Below, in pieces: positions 1 through 7,911 of a DNA stretch of 64,000 nt (its first letter is position 1; each line of letters opens with the position of its first letter). The position numbers and the translations under genes were made by a program. Under the pieces are notes generated by a model. It was not told where the DNA came from, ran no database searches, and saw only the letters and a list, made by a program, of their open reading frames with translations. Origin of the DNA: Frankineae bacterium MT45 (GTDB taxonomy: Bacteria > Actinomycetota > Actinomycetes > Mycobacteriales > Jatrophihabitantaceae); contig LT629697.1 of the NCBI GenBank assembly GCA_900100325.1, positions 3,841,423 to 3,905,422 of the forward strand, given 5' to 3'.

Positions 1-334
1 CGGTATCGAGGCTGATGGCGTTGAAGGGTTCACCGCTCGGCTCGAAGCCGACGTGGCGGTGCACCTCATCGACGCCGAGGTCGGCCAGCGCGAGCGCGTA
101 GACGAAGGGCTTCGAGATCGACTGGATGGTGAACTCGGCGTCCGAGGAGCCCGCGCTGTACTGATGCCCCAGCACGCTCATGGCCGAGATGCCGAAGAGC
201 TGCGGATCGGCCAGCGCGAGTTCGGGGATGTAGTCGGCGACCGTGCCCGACTCCACCTCCGCCGCCCGGCGCAGCACGTTCTCCAGCGCCTCAGTCACCG
301 GATTGCGTCCGGCACCGGTTGGGTCGAGCGGCAC
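1..334 (-). CDS. glsA: Glutaminase A, N-terminal part (cut by the left window edge)
   Basis: Glutaminase hydrolyses L-glutamine to glutamate and ammonia in the cytoplasm; it is a serine-dependent enzyme of the beta-lactamase fold. Only the first 111 codons are in the window. Visible family marks are 'TVADYIPELA' (residues 31-40), 'IQSISKPF' (70-77), which carries the SxxK pair Ser72/Lys75, and 'VGFEPSGEPFN' (95-105). The start is a GTG at 334 preceded by GGGAGG seven bases away. It is transcribed divergently from the proteasome-like peptidase gene, with a 174-base gap holding a perfect palindrome. The C-terminal two thirds lie outside, so intactness cannot be judged. Confidence 0.9.
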   Translation of the reverse strand, partial: MPLDPTGAGRNPVTEALENVLRRAAEVESGTVADYIPELALADPQLFGISAMSVLGHQYSAGSSDAEFTIQSISKPFVYALALADLGVDEVHRHVGFEPSGEPFNAISLDT

Positions 335-419
335 GTCGAAACCTCCCTATGTCTCGCATCATTGGACACCAGAGGAGCGGATCGTCCATTGGTTCTGGGC
401 AGAATTCGTCCAGAGTTCA

Positions 420-438
420 CATCGGGTCAGACCCGATG
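420..438. promoter_or_regulatory. Perfect 8+3+8 inverted repeat, operator candidate
   Basis: CATCGGGT-cag-ACCCGATG lies in the gap between the divergent glutaminase and peptidase genes, about 70 bases before the peptidase start. A perfect 8-base palindrome with a 3-base centre suits a dimeric repressor better than a terminator, since no gene ends here. No regulator gene adjoins it in the window. Functional assignment is inference. Confidence 0.4.
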
Positions 439-508
439 CCGTTACCATCTGCTCGGGCTGACTCTACGTTCTGACGAGCCGGCCACAACCAAAGAATCGG
501 GAGCCGCT

Positions 509-1234
509 GTGACGTACTGCCTGGCCCTACGCCTGGACGACGGGCTGGTGTTCCTCGCCGACACCCGCACCAACGCCGGCGTCGACAACATCGGAAGTTA
601 CCGGAAGTTGCACGTCATCGACGCCGGTCCCGACCGCGCCTTCGTGCTCGAATCGGCCGGGAATCTCGCCACCACCCAGCAGGTCCTCGACTACATCCAC
701 CGCGACCTCAGTGGCGACGGGGAGAGCCTCGCCACCGTGTCGCACCTCTTCGAGGCCGCGCTCTACGTCGGACGGCTGAGCCAGCAGGTGATACGTGAGC
801 ATCAGGGGGCCTTCGCATCGGCCCTGGACGCCACCGCGACCTTCATCCTGGGGGGCCAGATCGCCGGAGGCGCGCCAGACATCCTGCTGGTCTACCCGGA
901 GGGGAACTACACCCGCGCCTCCGACGAACGTCCGTTCCTGCAGATCGGTGAGCTGAAGTACGGGAAATTCATGCTCGATCTCGCGGTGCGATCCCACGTC
1001 GACATCGACACCGCCTCGAAGATCGCCATCGGTTCGATGATGAGCACCGCGACGGCCAACCTCTCGGTCGGCCCCCCGTACGACCTCGGCATCTACCGCC
1101 CCGACTCCTTCACCTTCGAGCAGCTCCGCATTCCCGAGGACTCCCCGGTGATCGCCGAACTGCGGAGCATCTGGGAGAAGCACATCGTCGGCCTGATGAA
1201 CGACCTGCCGGGAATCTCGGCCGGCGCGAGCTAG
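509..1234 (+). CDS. Anbu-type (ancestral beta subunit) proteasome-like peptidase
   Basis: This is a 241-residue protein of the Ntn-hydrolase, proteasome-like family known as Anbu. The N terminus MTYCLA exposes Thr2 as the catalytic threonine after Met removal. The conserved 'FLADTRTNAGVD' supplies the Asp17 equivalent and 'YRKL' the Lys33 equivalent of proteasome beta subunits. The GTG start at 509 follows GGGAG by five bases; an in-frame extension to about position 53 exists but runs through the divergent glutaminase gene and would bury the catalytic threonine. Anbu operons usually hold ATP-grasp, alpha-E and transglutaminase-like genes; none is seen on the right side here. Substrate unknown. 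Confidence 0.85.
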   Translation: MTYCLALRLDDGLVFLADTRTNAGVDNIGSYRKLHVIDAGPDRAFVLESAGNLATTQQVLDYIHRDLSGDGESLATVSHLFEAALYVGRLSQQVIREHQGAFASALDATATFILGGQIAGGAPDILLVYPEGNYTRASDERPFLQIGELKYGKFMLDLAVRSHVDIDTASKIAIGSMMSTATANLSVGPPYDLGIYRPDSFTFEQLRIPEDSPVIAELRSIWEKHIVGLMNDLPGISAGAS

Positions 1235-1253
1235 CTGCCCAGCGAGCTAGCCC

Positions 1254-1847
1254 TCAGTGGACCAGTGCCGCCGAGGGTTGCGCAGCGCCGCTGGCCGCCG
1301 CGAAGATCTCGTCGGTGGGCGGCGTGCGTCGGCTGTGGCGCAGTCCCAGCAGACCGAGTACCAGGAGCAGGGCGGCACCGAGGAACGCCGCGATCGCCGC
1401 GATGCCGGCGATCGTGCCCATCGTTGCGAAGGCGTAGGCATTCAGCAGCAGCCCGCGTAGCGTCTCGCCCCGGAACATCGTGTCGACCGTCGCCGCGAGT
1501 TTGGTGTCACTCGGGTTGGCCTGCGCCTCAGCGCTGAGTTGCGAGTAGGTCTTCCCGCCGCCGATCGCCTTGAGGTGGTTGGCGATGAAATGGTCGGCGT
1601 AGACCTCGGCCTGAGCGCCGGTGGTGAGTTGCTGCCCCGCGTACTGCTTCATCGCGGCGAATTCGGGGGCGGCGATGGCCGGGCTGTCCTTGGCCGGGAA
1701 GTAGATCTGCTGCTGGGAAAGCTGGGTGCGCACCTGGTCGGTGACGAAGAAGTGGGCCCAGGTCAGCAGGCAGCCGGCCACGATGAGGACGGCGGCCAGG
1801 GCCAGTCCGATCCAGCTGACGATCTTGTCGAGTGCTCTGCGCTGCAT
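1254..1847 (-). CDS. Hypothetical membrane protein, 197 aa
   Basis: No function is recognised. There is one hydrophobic segment at residues 10-32, then about 100 polar residues containing 'QLTTGAQAEVYADHFI' that probably lie outside the membrane, then a long hydrophobic block (about residues 130-170) able to form two helices, and a charged tail. The ATG at 1847 follows AGGAG at six bases, a strong site. It lies 141 bases downstream of the winged-helix gene on the same strand and could be co-transcribed with it. It converges on the peptidase gene with a gap of only 19 bases. Confidence 0.7.
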   Translation of the reverse strand: MQRRALDKIVSWIGLALAAVLIVAGCLLTWAHFFVTDQVRTQLSQQQIYFPAKDSPAIAAPEFAAMKQYAGQQLTTGAQAEVYADHFIANHLKAIGGGKTYSQLSAEAQANPSDTKLAATVDTMFRGETLRGLLLNAYAFATMGTIAGIAAIAAFLGAALLLVLGLLGLRHSRRTPPTDEIFAAASGAAQPSAALVH

Positions 1848-1988
1848 GGAGGTCTCCTGCGGTTCGGATGGGTCGGTCTGCCGACCGTGTACATCCCCAT
1901 CGTCGTGAGACCGCCGCCGAGCTGGATGAGTCCAAAGTCCCGTCCCCGCCCGAAGATGTCCCGATAACCACGGGCCATCAGCGACGCG

Positions 1989-2561
1989 TCACTCGGCAAG
2001 CGGCTCGAACCGGTAGCCGAAACCCCGCACCGTGACGATGCGCGGAGCCTGCGTCCCCAACTTCACCCGCAGCCGCCGAACGTGCACATCCACCGTGCGC
2101 ATCGGACCCCAGTCGTAGTGCTCCCAGGCCAGTTCGAGGAGTTGCCGGCGGCTGAAGACCCGGCGGGGATGCTGCATGAACGTCTTGAGGAGCATGAACT
2201 CCTGATAGGTGAGCTCGACGCGGCGGCCGGCCACGGTGACGCGCAGTTCGTCGAGGTCGATCCGCAGTTGCCCGGCCTGCAGCGACCCGGCCTCGGCCGG
2301 CGCGGAATCGACCTGCGTGACCTGAGCGAGCAGCCGCTCCGTCGAGAGGTCGGCGGCCGGCACTTGATGCTGGGAGAGGAGGTGGGGTTCGACGACCTCG
2401 CGCAGCCAGCGCTGATCGACCGCACCCGGCACGGCGATGACGAGGACGGTGACCAGGCCCGGGTCGGCATCGTGGACGGCGGGCTGGTCGGCTGGGCGCA
2501 GTTCGCTGCGCCGGTTTCGATGGTCGGCAAAGTTCGCGACAGACTGCGTGGCGGTATTCAT
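1989..2561 (-). CDS. OmpR/PhoB-type winged-helix transcription regulator without receiver domain
   Basis: The C-terminal half (residues about 95-187) is a complete OmpR-family DNA-binding domain: 'ELTYQEFMLLKTFMQHP', 'RRVFSRRQLLELAW', recognition helix 'RTVDVHVRRLRVKLG' and wing 'IVTVRGFGYRF'. The N-terminal 90 residues are not a response-regulator receiver: the acidic pocket, phospho-acceptor Asp and Lys motifs are missing. Phosphorylation by a histidine kinase is therefore unlikely, and none is adjacent. The ATG at 2561 follows AGGAG by six bases. Targets are unknown; the downstream membrane protein gene is the obvious candidate partner. Confidence 0.85.
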   Translation of the reverse strand: MNTATQSVANFADHRNRRSELRPADQPAVHDADPGLVTVLVIAVPGAVDQRWLREVVEPHLLSQHQVPAADLSTERLLAQVTQVDSAPAEAGSLQAGQLRIDLDELRVTVAGRRVELTYQEFMLLKTFMQHPRRVFSRRQLLELAWEHYDWGPMRTVDVHVRRLRVKLGTQAPRIVTVRGFGYRFEPLAE

Positions 2562-2793
2562 GAACGGCTCCTGGGTTGAGAGGGATGCGCTGACGGTTGG
2601 GGTACGGCAGTCAGGCCGGACAGGCCGAACTGCAGGTGCGCATCAGATCCAGGTGGTGACGCGAGACGAGCGACGCCGGGTTCACGACATCAAGCCTCGT
2701 CCGCCGCCCGTGCAGGTGTCAAGTTTTCCTATCTGAATAGAAGGCAATGTCACAGCGGGAGCCCAGCGGACGAAACGGGGATTCCGGCTTCGG

Positions 2794-4050
2794 CTACGGG
2801 GCGGGCTGCTCGGCCGTGGTGGCCGGCACGTCGTCGATCGAGTTCGTCGTCTGCACCGCCCAGGCCAGCCCCTTGCCGGCGGCGAGGCGGAGCTCCGACA
2901 TCGACACCCCGGCCTCGGTCAGGCCGGCCTCGTCGACGGCGATCTCCTCGCCGTTCTGATGAGCGGCCACGCAGCGAACCAAGCGCCCCATCGGCGAATC
3001 GGCCCCGAAGGCCGCACCCTCGAGGTCAGGGTCGAGGGTCAGCATCGCCCGCAGCTCATCGGTGTCGACGTGCAGCATGGCGTGCAGCGCCGACAGCATG
3101 CCCGCGGTGAAGGCGAAGGAGGCGATCGCCGGTCCGAAGCGGGTCGCCACCAGCTCGCAGGTCCGAGCCCGGGCCAGCACCGCCACCAGGTCGTCCGTGG
3201 TCCGGGAGGAGGAGCGCAGCACCAGGACGGCCAGCCAGCCGCGGATCCGCTCATCACCGAGGAGCACCAGCGCCTCGCGAATGCTGCGCACCTCTCGTTT
3301 GGTGCTGCCGGTGCGCCCGACCGAGGCCAGCTTCATCAGCTGAACGGCCAGCCCCGGCTCGGCCCGGATGACCTCCTCGACGGCCCGGGTGTCGACGGTG
3401 TCACCGAGCAGCGTCGCCGCCAGCCGGACCCGCCCCAGTTCGGAGGCGTCCAGGGTGCGTCCGGAGACGGTACGGGGACGGGCCAGCGCAAACCCCTGGA
3501 AGAAGTCGAAGCCCAACTCCTGGCAGCGAGCCACCTCCTCCGGCGTCTCGACCTTCTCGGCGAGCAGCTGGACGCCGTAGCTGCGCACCCGGCGCACCAG
3601 TTCGGGGAGCTCCACCCACGGCACGACCTGGACGTCGATCTTGACGATCGATGCGAGCTCCAGCAGCGACTCGACACCCTCGAACCAGACGAAGTCGTCC
3701 AGCGCCAGCCGGTAGCCCCGGTCGATCAGGGTCCGGCAGCCGGCGAGCACCTCGTCGTCTGGCTGGACCGTCTCCAGCACCTCAATGATCGTCTGCTCCG
3801 GTGGGAGATTGATCAGCACGTCACCGATGAGGACGCTGCGATCGGCGTTGCAGAACATCAGCTTGTCGCCGGCCAGCCGCTCGATGCCGATGTTCACGGC
3901 ACTGAAGAGCACAGCGGCGGTCATGGCCTCGCCGTCGAGGGAGGTGGTGGCCGCCATCGCCTCGGGGACGGAGCGGAAGAGCAACTCGTAGCCGATGACG
4001 TCCAGGTCGCGGTCGAAGACGGGTTGACGCCCGACGATGACGTCACTCAT
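2794..4050 (-). CDS. EAL-HDOD signalling protein (YuxH type), degenerate EAL
   Basis: This 418-residue protein has an EAL-like half (residues about 4-200) followed by an HDOD half (about 205-395). 'GRQPVFDRDLDVIGYELLFR' opens the EAL-like domain, but the metal-binding EAL triplet reads ELL. 'LALDDF', 'VKIDVQ' and 'AEKVETPEE' keep other parts of the fold. The HDOD part begins near 'VRLAATLLGDTVDTRAVEEV'. Such proteins (YuxH/CdgJ-like) generally do not hydrolyse cyclic-di-GMP and act in signalling by unknown means. The ribosome site before ATG 4050 is weak. Nothing adjacent points to its pathway. Confidence 0.85.
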   Translation of the reverse strand: MSDVIVGRQPVFDRDLDVIGYELLFRSVPEAMAATTSLDGEAMTAAVLFSAVNIGIERLAGDKLMFCNADRSVLIGDVLINLPPEQTIIEVLETVQPDDEVLAGCRTLIDRGYRLALDDFVWFEGVESLLELASIVKIDVQVVPWVELPELVRRVRSYGVQLLAEKVETPEEVARCQELGFDFFQGFALARPRTVSGRTLDASELGRVRLAATLLGDTVDTRAVEEVIRAEPGLAVQLMKLASVGRTGSTKREVRSIREALVLLGDERIRGWLAVLVLRSSSRTTDDLVAVLARARTCELVATRFGPAIASFAFTAGMLSALHAMLHVDTDELRAMLTLDPDLEGAAFGADSPMGRLVRCVAAHQNGEEIAVDEAGLTEAGVSMSELRLAAGKGLAWAVQTTNSIDDVPATTAEQPAP

Positions 4051-4243
4051 GCAAGTCGCCCGGGCTGCCGTTCATCCCGAAAGTGTCCCTTCCACCGTTC
4101 GTCCCCGCCACCGGACACGCGTCCACGTGCCTCGGGGTACGCAAATCATGCTCCGGCAACCCACGACGGGACCCCACATCACCGCCACACCATGGGGCAC
4201 CCATACTGAACGTTAACCCGACGATGACCGAGAACGGGAGGAC

Positions 4244-5857
4244 ATGGTCGCCTTCGGCGCATCCCCACAGCTCAGGCCGCACCGGAGTTCTCCCCGGATG
4301 GTGGTGCTGGGTTGGATCGTCGGCACCCTGCTCGCGGCGGCCTACCTACGCTGGTCCCCGCCCACTCCTGACCTCGCGGCGCAGATCGCCCGGGCCAACG
4401 TGGTCCGCAGCGCCGGCCCGATCAACTGGTGGACGGGCTGGTTCGGCGGCCTCTCCCTCCCCAGTTACAGCGTGCTGGCGCCGACCTGGATGGCCACCTT
4501 CGGCGTCCGGACCACGGCGGTCATCGCCGGGGTCGCCGGCGTCGTCGGCGTCACCTTCCTACTGCGGACCGCGGTACGACCCCGTGCCGGCGCAGTCGCC
4601 TTCGCAGTGGCGATCGGCGCCGACATCGTCAACGGCCGGGTCACTTTCGCCATCGGCCTCAGCCTCGCGGTCTGGGCGCTGGTCGGGCTGCAGCACCGGC
4701 GGTGGGTACCCACGATTGCGCTGGGGTGCGCGGCCTACCTGGCCAGCCCGCTGGCCGCCTTGTTTCTGGGGATTCTCTACCTCGCGGTGGCCCTGGTCGA
4801 TCCGCAGCGACGGCGCCTGGCCACCAGTTCAGCCTTAGTTTTGTTGGTTGTCGGCGTCTCCATGCAGGTTCTCTTCCCGGGGACCGGGACCATGCCATTC
4901 TCGCTCGGAGCCGCGGCCAGTGCGGCGCTGGGCGGGGCGGTGGTGCTGATCGTCTGCCCCGTCCCGCTCATCCGCGTCGCGACCGCGTTGGCGTTCGCCA
5001 CCATGCCGGTCTTCGCGATCATCCCCGGCGCCGTCGGCGACAACGTGACCCGTCTCTTCTGGGTCTGCGCGATGCCGTTGGTCGTGAGCTTCGCCAGCGT
5101 CCGCGGGCTGCGGCTGGCCGTGGCGATCACGCTGGCCGCGCTCTGGCCGGCCTACGACGTCGCCGGCCAGCTGGTCTCCGCCTCCGACGTCACAGTGAAC
5201 GCGTCGTTCTACCAACCACTCTCAGCCGCCTTGGCCACGGCCCGCAGTGACGCGGGAGCGGCCGCGCGCGGGGAACGAGTCGAAGTCCTCGACACCGTCA
5301 ACCACTGGGGAAGCGTTTACCTCACCGGGGTGGAACTGGCTCGCGGCTGGGATCGACAGGCCGATGTCGCCGACAACCCCATCTTCTATTCGCCGGGTGC
5401 GCTGACGCCGCAGAACTACCGGCGCTGGCTCTCCGACCTGGCCGTCGGGTGGGTCGCCGTTCCGCGGGCGCCGCTGGACAAGGCGGCCACCGCCGAGAAC
5501 CGCCTGGTCGCTCAGGGCCTGAGCTACCTGAACACGATCTGGTCCAGCCGCGACTGGACGCTCTACCGGGTCGTAGACGCGACCCCGCTCGTCTCCGGAG
5601 CGAGCGTAGATGCGGTGAAACCGGGGAGCGTGACCCTGACGACGAGCGCGGCGGCGGACGTCCGCACACATCTGCGCTACACGGCCTATCTGGTCGCCCT
5701 CGATCCGCGGACCCAGAAGCCCGTCCCGGCCTGCGTCACCGACGACCACGGCTGGGTCCGGATCGCCGTCCCTCGTGCCGAGACCATCGAACTCGCCGCA
5801 CCCTTCAATCTGGCTCAGCGCGTCGACGTCGACCGCTGTCAGGGGCGCCCGCAGTAG
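4244..5857 (+). CDS. Polytopic membrane protein, 537 aa, with soluble C-terminal domain
   Basis: About ten hydrophobic segments fill residues 20-310 (first 'VVLGWIVGTLLAAAYL', later 'VALVDPQRRRLATSSALVLL'), followed by a soluble domain from about residue 320 to the end. The architecture, a membrane bundle then an outside domain, recalls GT-C glycosyltransferase-like or unclassified actinobacterial membrane proteins, but I see no diagnostic motif and do not assign a reaction. The ATG at 4244 has GGGAGG only two bases upstream, which is tight; an ATG at 4301 is possible but has no site. The stop codon lies inside a short direct-repeat tract. Confidence 0.7.
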   Translation: MVAFGASPQLRPHRSSPRMVVLGWIVGTLLAAAYLRWSPPTPDLAAQIARANVVRSAGPINWWTGWFGGLSLPSYSVLAPTWMATFGVRTTAVIAGVAGVVGVTFLLRTAVRPRAGAVAFAVAIGADIVNGRVTFAIGLSLAVWALVGLQHRRWVPTIALGCAAYLASPLAALFLGILYLAVALVDPQRRRLATSSALVLLVVGVSMQVLFPGTGTMPFSLGAAASAALGGAVVLIVCPVPLIRVATALAFATMPVFAIIPGAVGDNVTRLFWVCAMPLVVSFASVRGLRLAVAITLAALWPAYDVAGQLVSASDVTVNASFYQPLSAALATARSDAGAAARGERVEVLDTVNHWGSVYLTGVELARGWDRQADVADNPIFYSPGALTPQNYRRWLSDLAVGWVAVPRAPLDKAATAENRLVAQGLSYLNTIWSSRDWTLYRVVDATPLVSGASVDAVKPGSVTLTTSAAADVRTHLRYTAYLVALDPRTQKPVPACVTDDHGWVRIAVPRAETIELAAPFNLAQRVDVDRCQGRPQ

Positions 5858-5913
5858 TCGTCACCGCAGTTACTCGTCTCCGCAGTAGTCGTCACCGCAG
5901 TAGTCCTCCGCAG
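5850..5913. repeat. Short direct repeats, 13-16 base units
   Basis: Four and a third units beginning CGCAGT occupy the end of the membrane protein gene and the following gap. Units at 5850-5864 and 5881-5895 are identical (CGCAGTAGTCGTCAC); those at 5865-5880 and 5896-5908 are diverged. The array includes the TAG stop of the upstream gene. It is probably a replication-slippage tract; no regulatory role is evident. Confidence 0.7.
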
Positions 5914-5933
5914 GGCGGAGCTAGTTTTAACGG

Positions 5934-6740
5934 GTGGAGATGGACGCCTGGGCCGCGTTGGCCGATCAATTCGCCGACGGCGCGTACGCCACGGTCAAGG
6001 GGTATGTGCGCACCTACGTGATGCATCAGCACCTCCTGGAGCACCTGCCACCGCCGCCGGCCACCGTCCTGGACGTCGGCGGCGGAGCCGGGCACCAGGC
6101 GTTCCCGCTCGCTCAAGCCGGGTACCAGGTCACGCTGCTCGACTCCTCACCGGCGATGCTGGCGAAGGCCCAGCAGCGACTGCTACACCTGGCCGTCGAC
6201 GCGCAGGAGCGGGTCACGCTACTGGAAGCGGACGGCCTGCACGCCGCCGAGGCGGTCGCCGGCCGGCACTTCGACGCGGTCTTGTGCCACGGGGTGCTCG
6301 GCTACCTCGACCGGCCGGAGCCGCTGGTCGAGCAGTTGTGTCGCTGCGCCCGCCCCGGTGGGCTGGTCTCGATCATGACGAGCAATGCCAACGCGATGGC
6401 GGTCCGCCCGGCGCTGGAACGCCGATGGGACGACGCACTGGCCTCCTTCGACGCCACCACCGAGATCGGTGTGCTCGGCGTGCCCGGGCGAGCCGACACG
6501 GTGGCCGGGCTCAGCGAGATCCTGCGCGGACAGGGCGTGACGCCACTGGGCTGGTACGGCGTCTGGCTCTTCGTCGACTGGCTCGAGTTCAGCGGGGCCG
6601 AACTGGATCCGAAGGATGCCCAGCAGATGGCGGCCACGGCCGCCGTCGAGTTGGAGGCGAGCCGCCGCGACCCCTATCGCCAGCTGAGCCGGGTCTTTCA
6701 CCTCATCGGACGACGCGGCGGAGACGCTGAGACCGGGTGA
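5934..6740 (+). CDS. Class I SAM-dependent methyltransferase
   Basis: The fold is clear from motif I 'VLDVGGGAGHQAF' (residues about 45-57), the acidic loop 'VTLLDSSPAMLAKAQ' and the post-motif 'FDAVLCHGVLGYLDRPEPL'. The overall layout resembles the CmoA/SmtA-like group, but the methyl acceptor cannot be read from sequence. Two starts are possible: GTG 5934, 13 bases from GGCGGAG, or ATG 5940, immediately after GGTGGAG. The choice changes only two residues. It follows the membrane protein on the same strand after 76 bases of repeats and may share its transcript. Confidence 0.85.
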   Translation: MEMDAWAALADQFADGAYATVKGYVRTYVMHQHLLEHLPPPPATVLDVGGGAGHQAFPLAQAGYQVTLLDSSPAMLAKAQQRLLHLAVDAQERVTLLEADGLHAAEAVAGRHFDAVLCHGVLGYLDRPEPLVEQLCRCARPGGLVSIMTSNANAMAVRPALERRWDDALASFDATTEIGVLGVPGRADTVAGLSEILRGQGVTPLGWYGVWLFVDWLEFSGAELDPKDAQQMAATAAVELEASRRDPYRQLSRVFHLIGRRGGDAETG

Positions 6741-6884
6741 GCGGCTATCCGGAATATTGACTCCGAAAAGTTACGTGCCATCGAGCAAGAACCGGAGTAT
6801 TACTGAGGTATAGGTAGCGCCAGGCTGCCCCGCGTAGCCCGACGTCCGAATGAGTCCAGACAAGTCCAGACAGGGGTGAACCAG

Positions 6885-7541
6885 ATGTCTCAGACACATT
6901 CACACGCTGCGACGCAGATGGCCACGGAGTCGTTGAATCCCGCGACCAGCACGCCCGCCATGACACCGATGATGGCACCGGCGATCGCCGATCCCGCGCC
7001 ACTGGGCCTAGCCGGGTTCGCGATGACGACCTTCATGCTGAGTGTCTTCAACACCAACATGATCTCGGCAACTCTCACCGTCGGGGTCCTCGGCCTGGCC
7101 CTCTTCTACGGCGGGGCCGTACAGCTACTGGCCGGTATGTGGGAGTTCCGCAACGGCAACACGTTCGGCGCGCTGGCCTTCAGCTCCTTCGGAGCCTTCT
7201 GGCTGGCCTACTGGTACTACGTCGACCACATCGTCGCCAAACTGCCGGTCACCGAAGCCCACAAGGCCACCGGACTCTTCCTGCTGAGTTGGGCGATCTT
7301 CACTGCTTATATGACGATCGCCAGCCTGCGCACCAGCGCCGCGGTCGCCGCGGTCTTCATCGCCCTGACGGTGACGTTCGTGCTCTTGACGATCGGCGCC
7401 TTCGGCAACCACGAGAGCATGACGAAGGCCGGCGGCTGGGCCGGGCTCGTCACCGCTGCGCTGGCCTGGTACGCATCCTTCGCGATCGTCACCAACTCCA
7501 CCTTCAAGCGCACGATTCTGCCTACATTTCCGCTGACGTAG
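6885..7541 (+). CDS. satP: Acetate/succinate uptake transporter, GPR1/FUN34/YaaH family
   Basis: It has six hydrophobic segments and the family signature in the form 'DPAPLGLAGFAMTTF' (usual form NPAPLGL). Members carry acetate, and often succinate, across the membrane with protons. The ATG at 6885 is chosen because AGGGG ends eight bases before it; the GTG at 6876 sits inside that site. A PoxB-like pyruvate oxidase, which would make acetate, is encoded at 39-40.7 kb, so acetate release and re-uptake are both represented in this window, although the genes are not linked. Confidence 0.9.
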   Translation: MSQTHSHAATQMATESLNPATSTPAMTPMMAPAIADPAPLGLAGFAMTTFMLSVFNTNMISATLTVGVLGLALFYGGAVQLLAGMWEFRNGNTFGALAFSSFGAFWLAYWYYVDHIVAKLPVTEAHKATGLFLLSWAIFTAYMTIASLRTSAAVAAVFIALTVTFVLLTIGAFGNHESMTKAGGWAGLVTAALAWYASFAIVTNSTFKRTILPTFPLT

Positions 7542-7596
7542 CGGTGGTTACTGTCCGTCAGGACAATCACAGCTAAGAACCGTAAAATCAGCTCGT

Positions 7597-7782
7597 ATGA
7601 CGACCCTGCGCCGTTGGCGGCACCGTGTTGTACGGGCATATCAACTCGCCTGCGCCCGTCAAGATGCGCGCAGCCGCAACATCATCACGCCGCTGGGCGT
7701 CTGGGCCTGCGAGCACTGCCCGCAGGTCAGCCTGACGCAGTTCGCCTTCCGCACACACCTGGCGAATCTGCACGCCGCGTAA
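7597..7782 (+). CDS. Small single C2H2 zinc-finger protein, 61 aa
   Basis: A basic N terminus (Arg-rich, residues 1-28) is followed by 'WACEHCPQ', twelve residues between the second Cys and first His, and 'HLANLH'. That is the classical C-x2-C-x12-H-x4-H spacing. Classical C2H2 fingers are uncommon in bacteria; known examples are Ros/MucR-like regulators of proteobacteria, which this does not otherwise resemble. It could bind DNA, RNA or protein. The ribosome site is poor, and the gene stands alone between the acetate transporter and the DUF11 gene. The reading frame is convincing because of the exact metal-ligand spacing. Confidence 0.6.
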   Translation: MTTLRRWRHRVVRAYQLACARQDARSRNIITPLGVWACEHCPQVSLTQFAFRTHLANLHAA

Positions 7783-7911
7783 CCGACGGCAGCAGTGAGC
7801 GGTGCGTGATCAAAACGCAGCCAGACAATGACACTCCGTAGACACGATAGAACGGCCGGTGTAGCGTCCGAGAGGATCGAGACCTAACCGAATCTGTCAT
7901 TGCGAGGGTCG

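Noticed and set aside
2562-2793. A gene in the gap between the winged-helix and EAL-HDOD genes
   Set aside because: Short frames exist but lack ribosome sites and domain features.
2959-4209. A 416-codon open frame on the plus strand
   Set aside because: It is antisense to the EAL-HDOD gene and its translation is a Gly/Gln/His-rich shadow with no recognisable domain; GC-rich codon use keeps it open.
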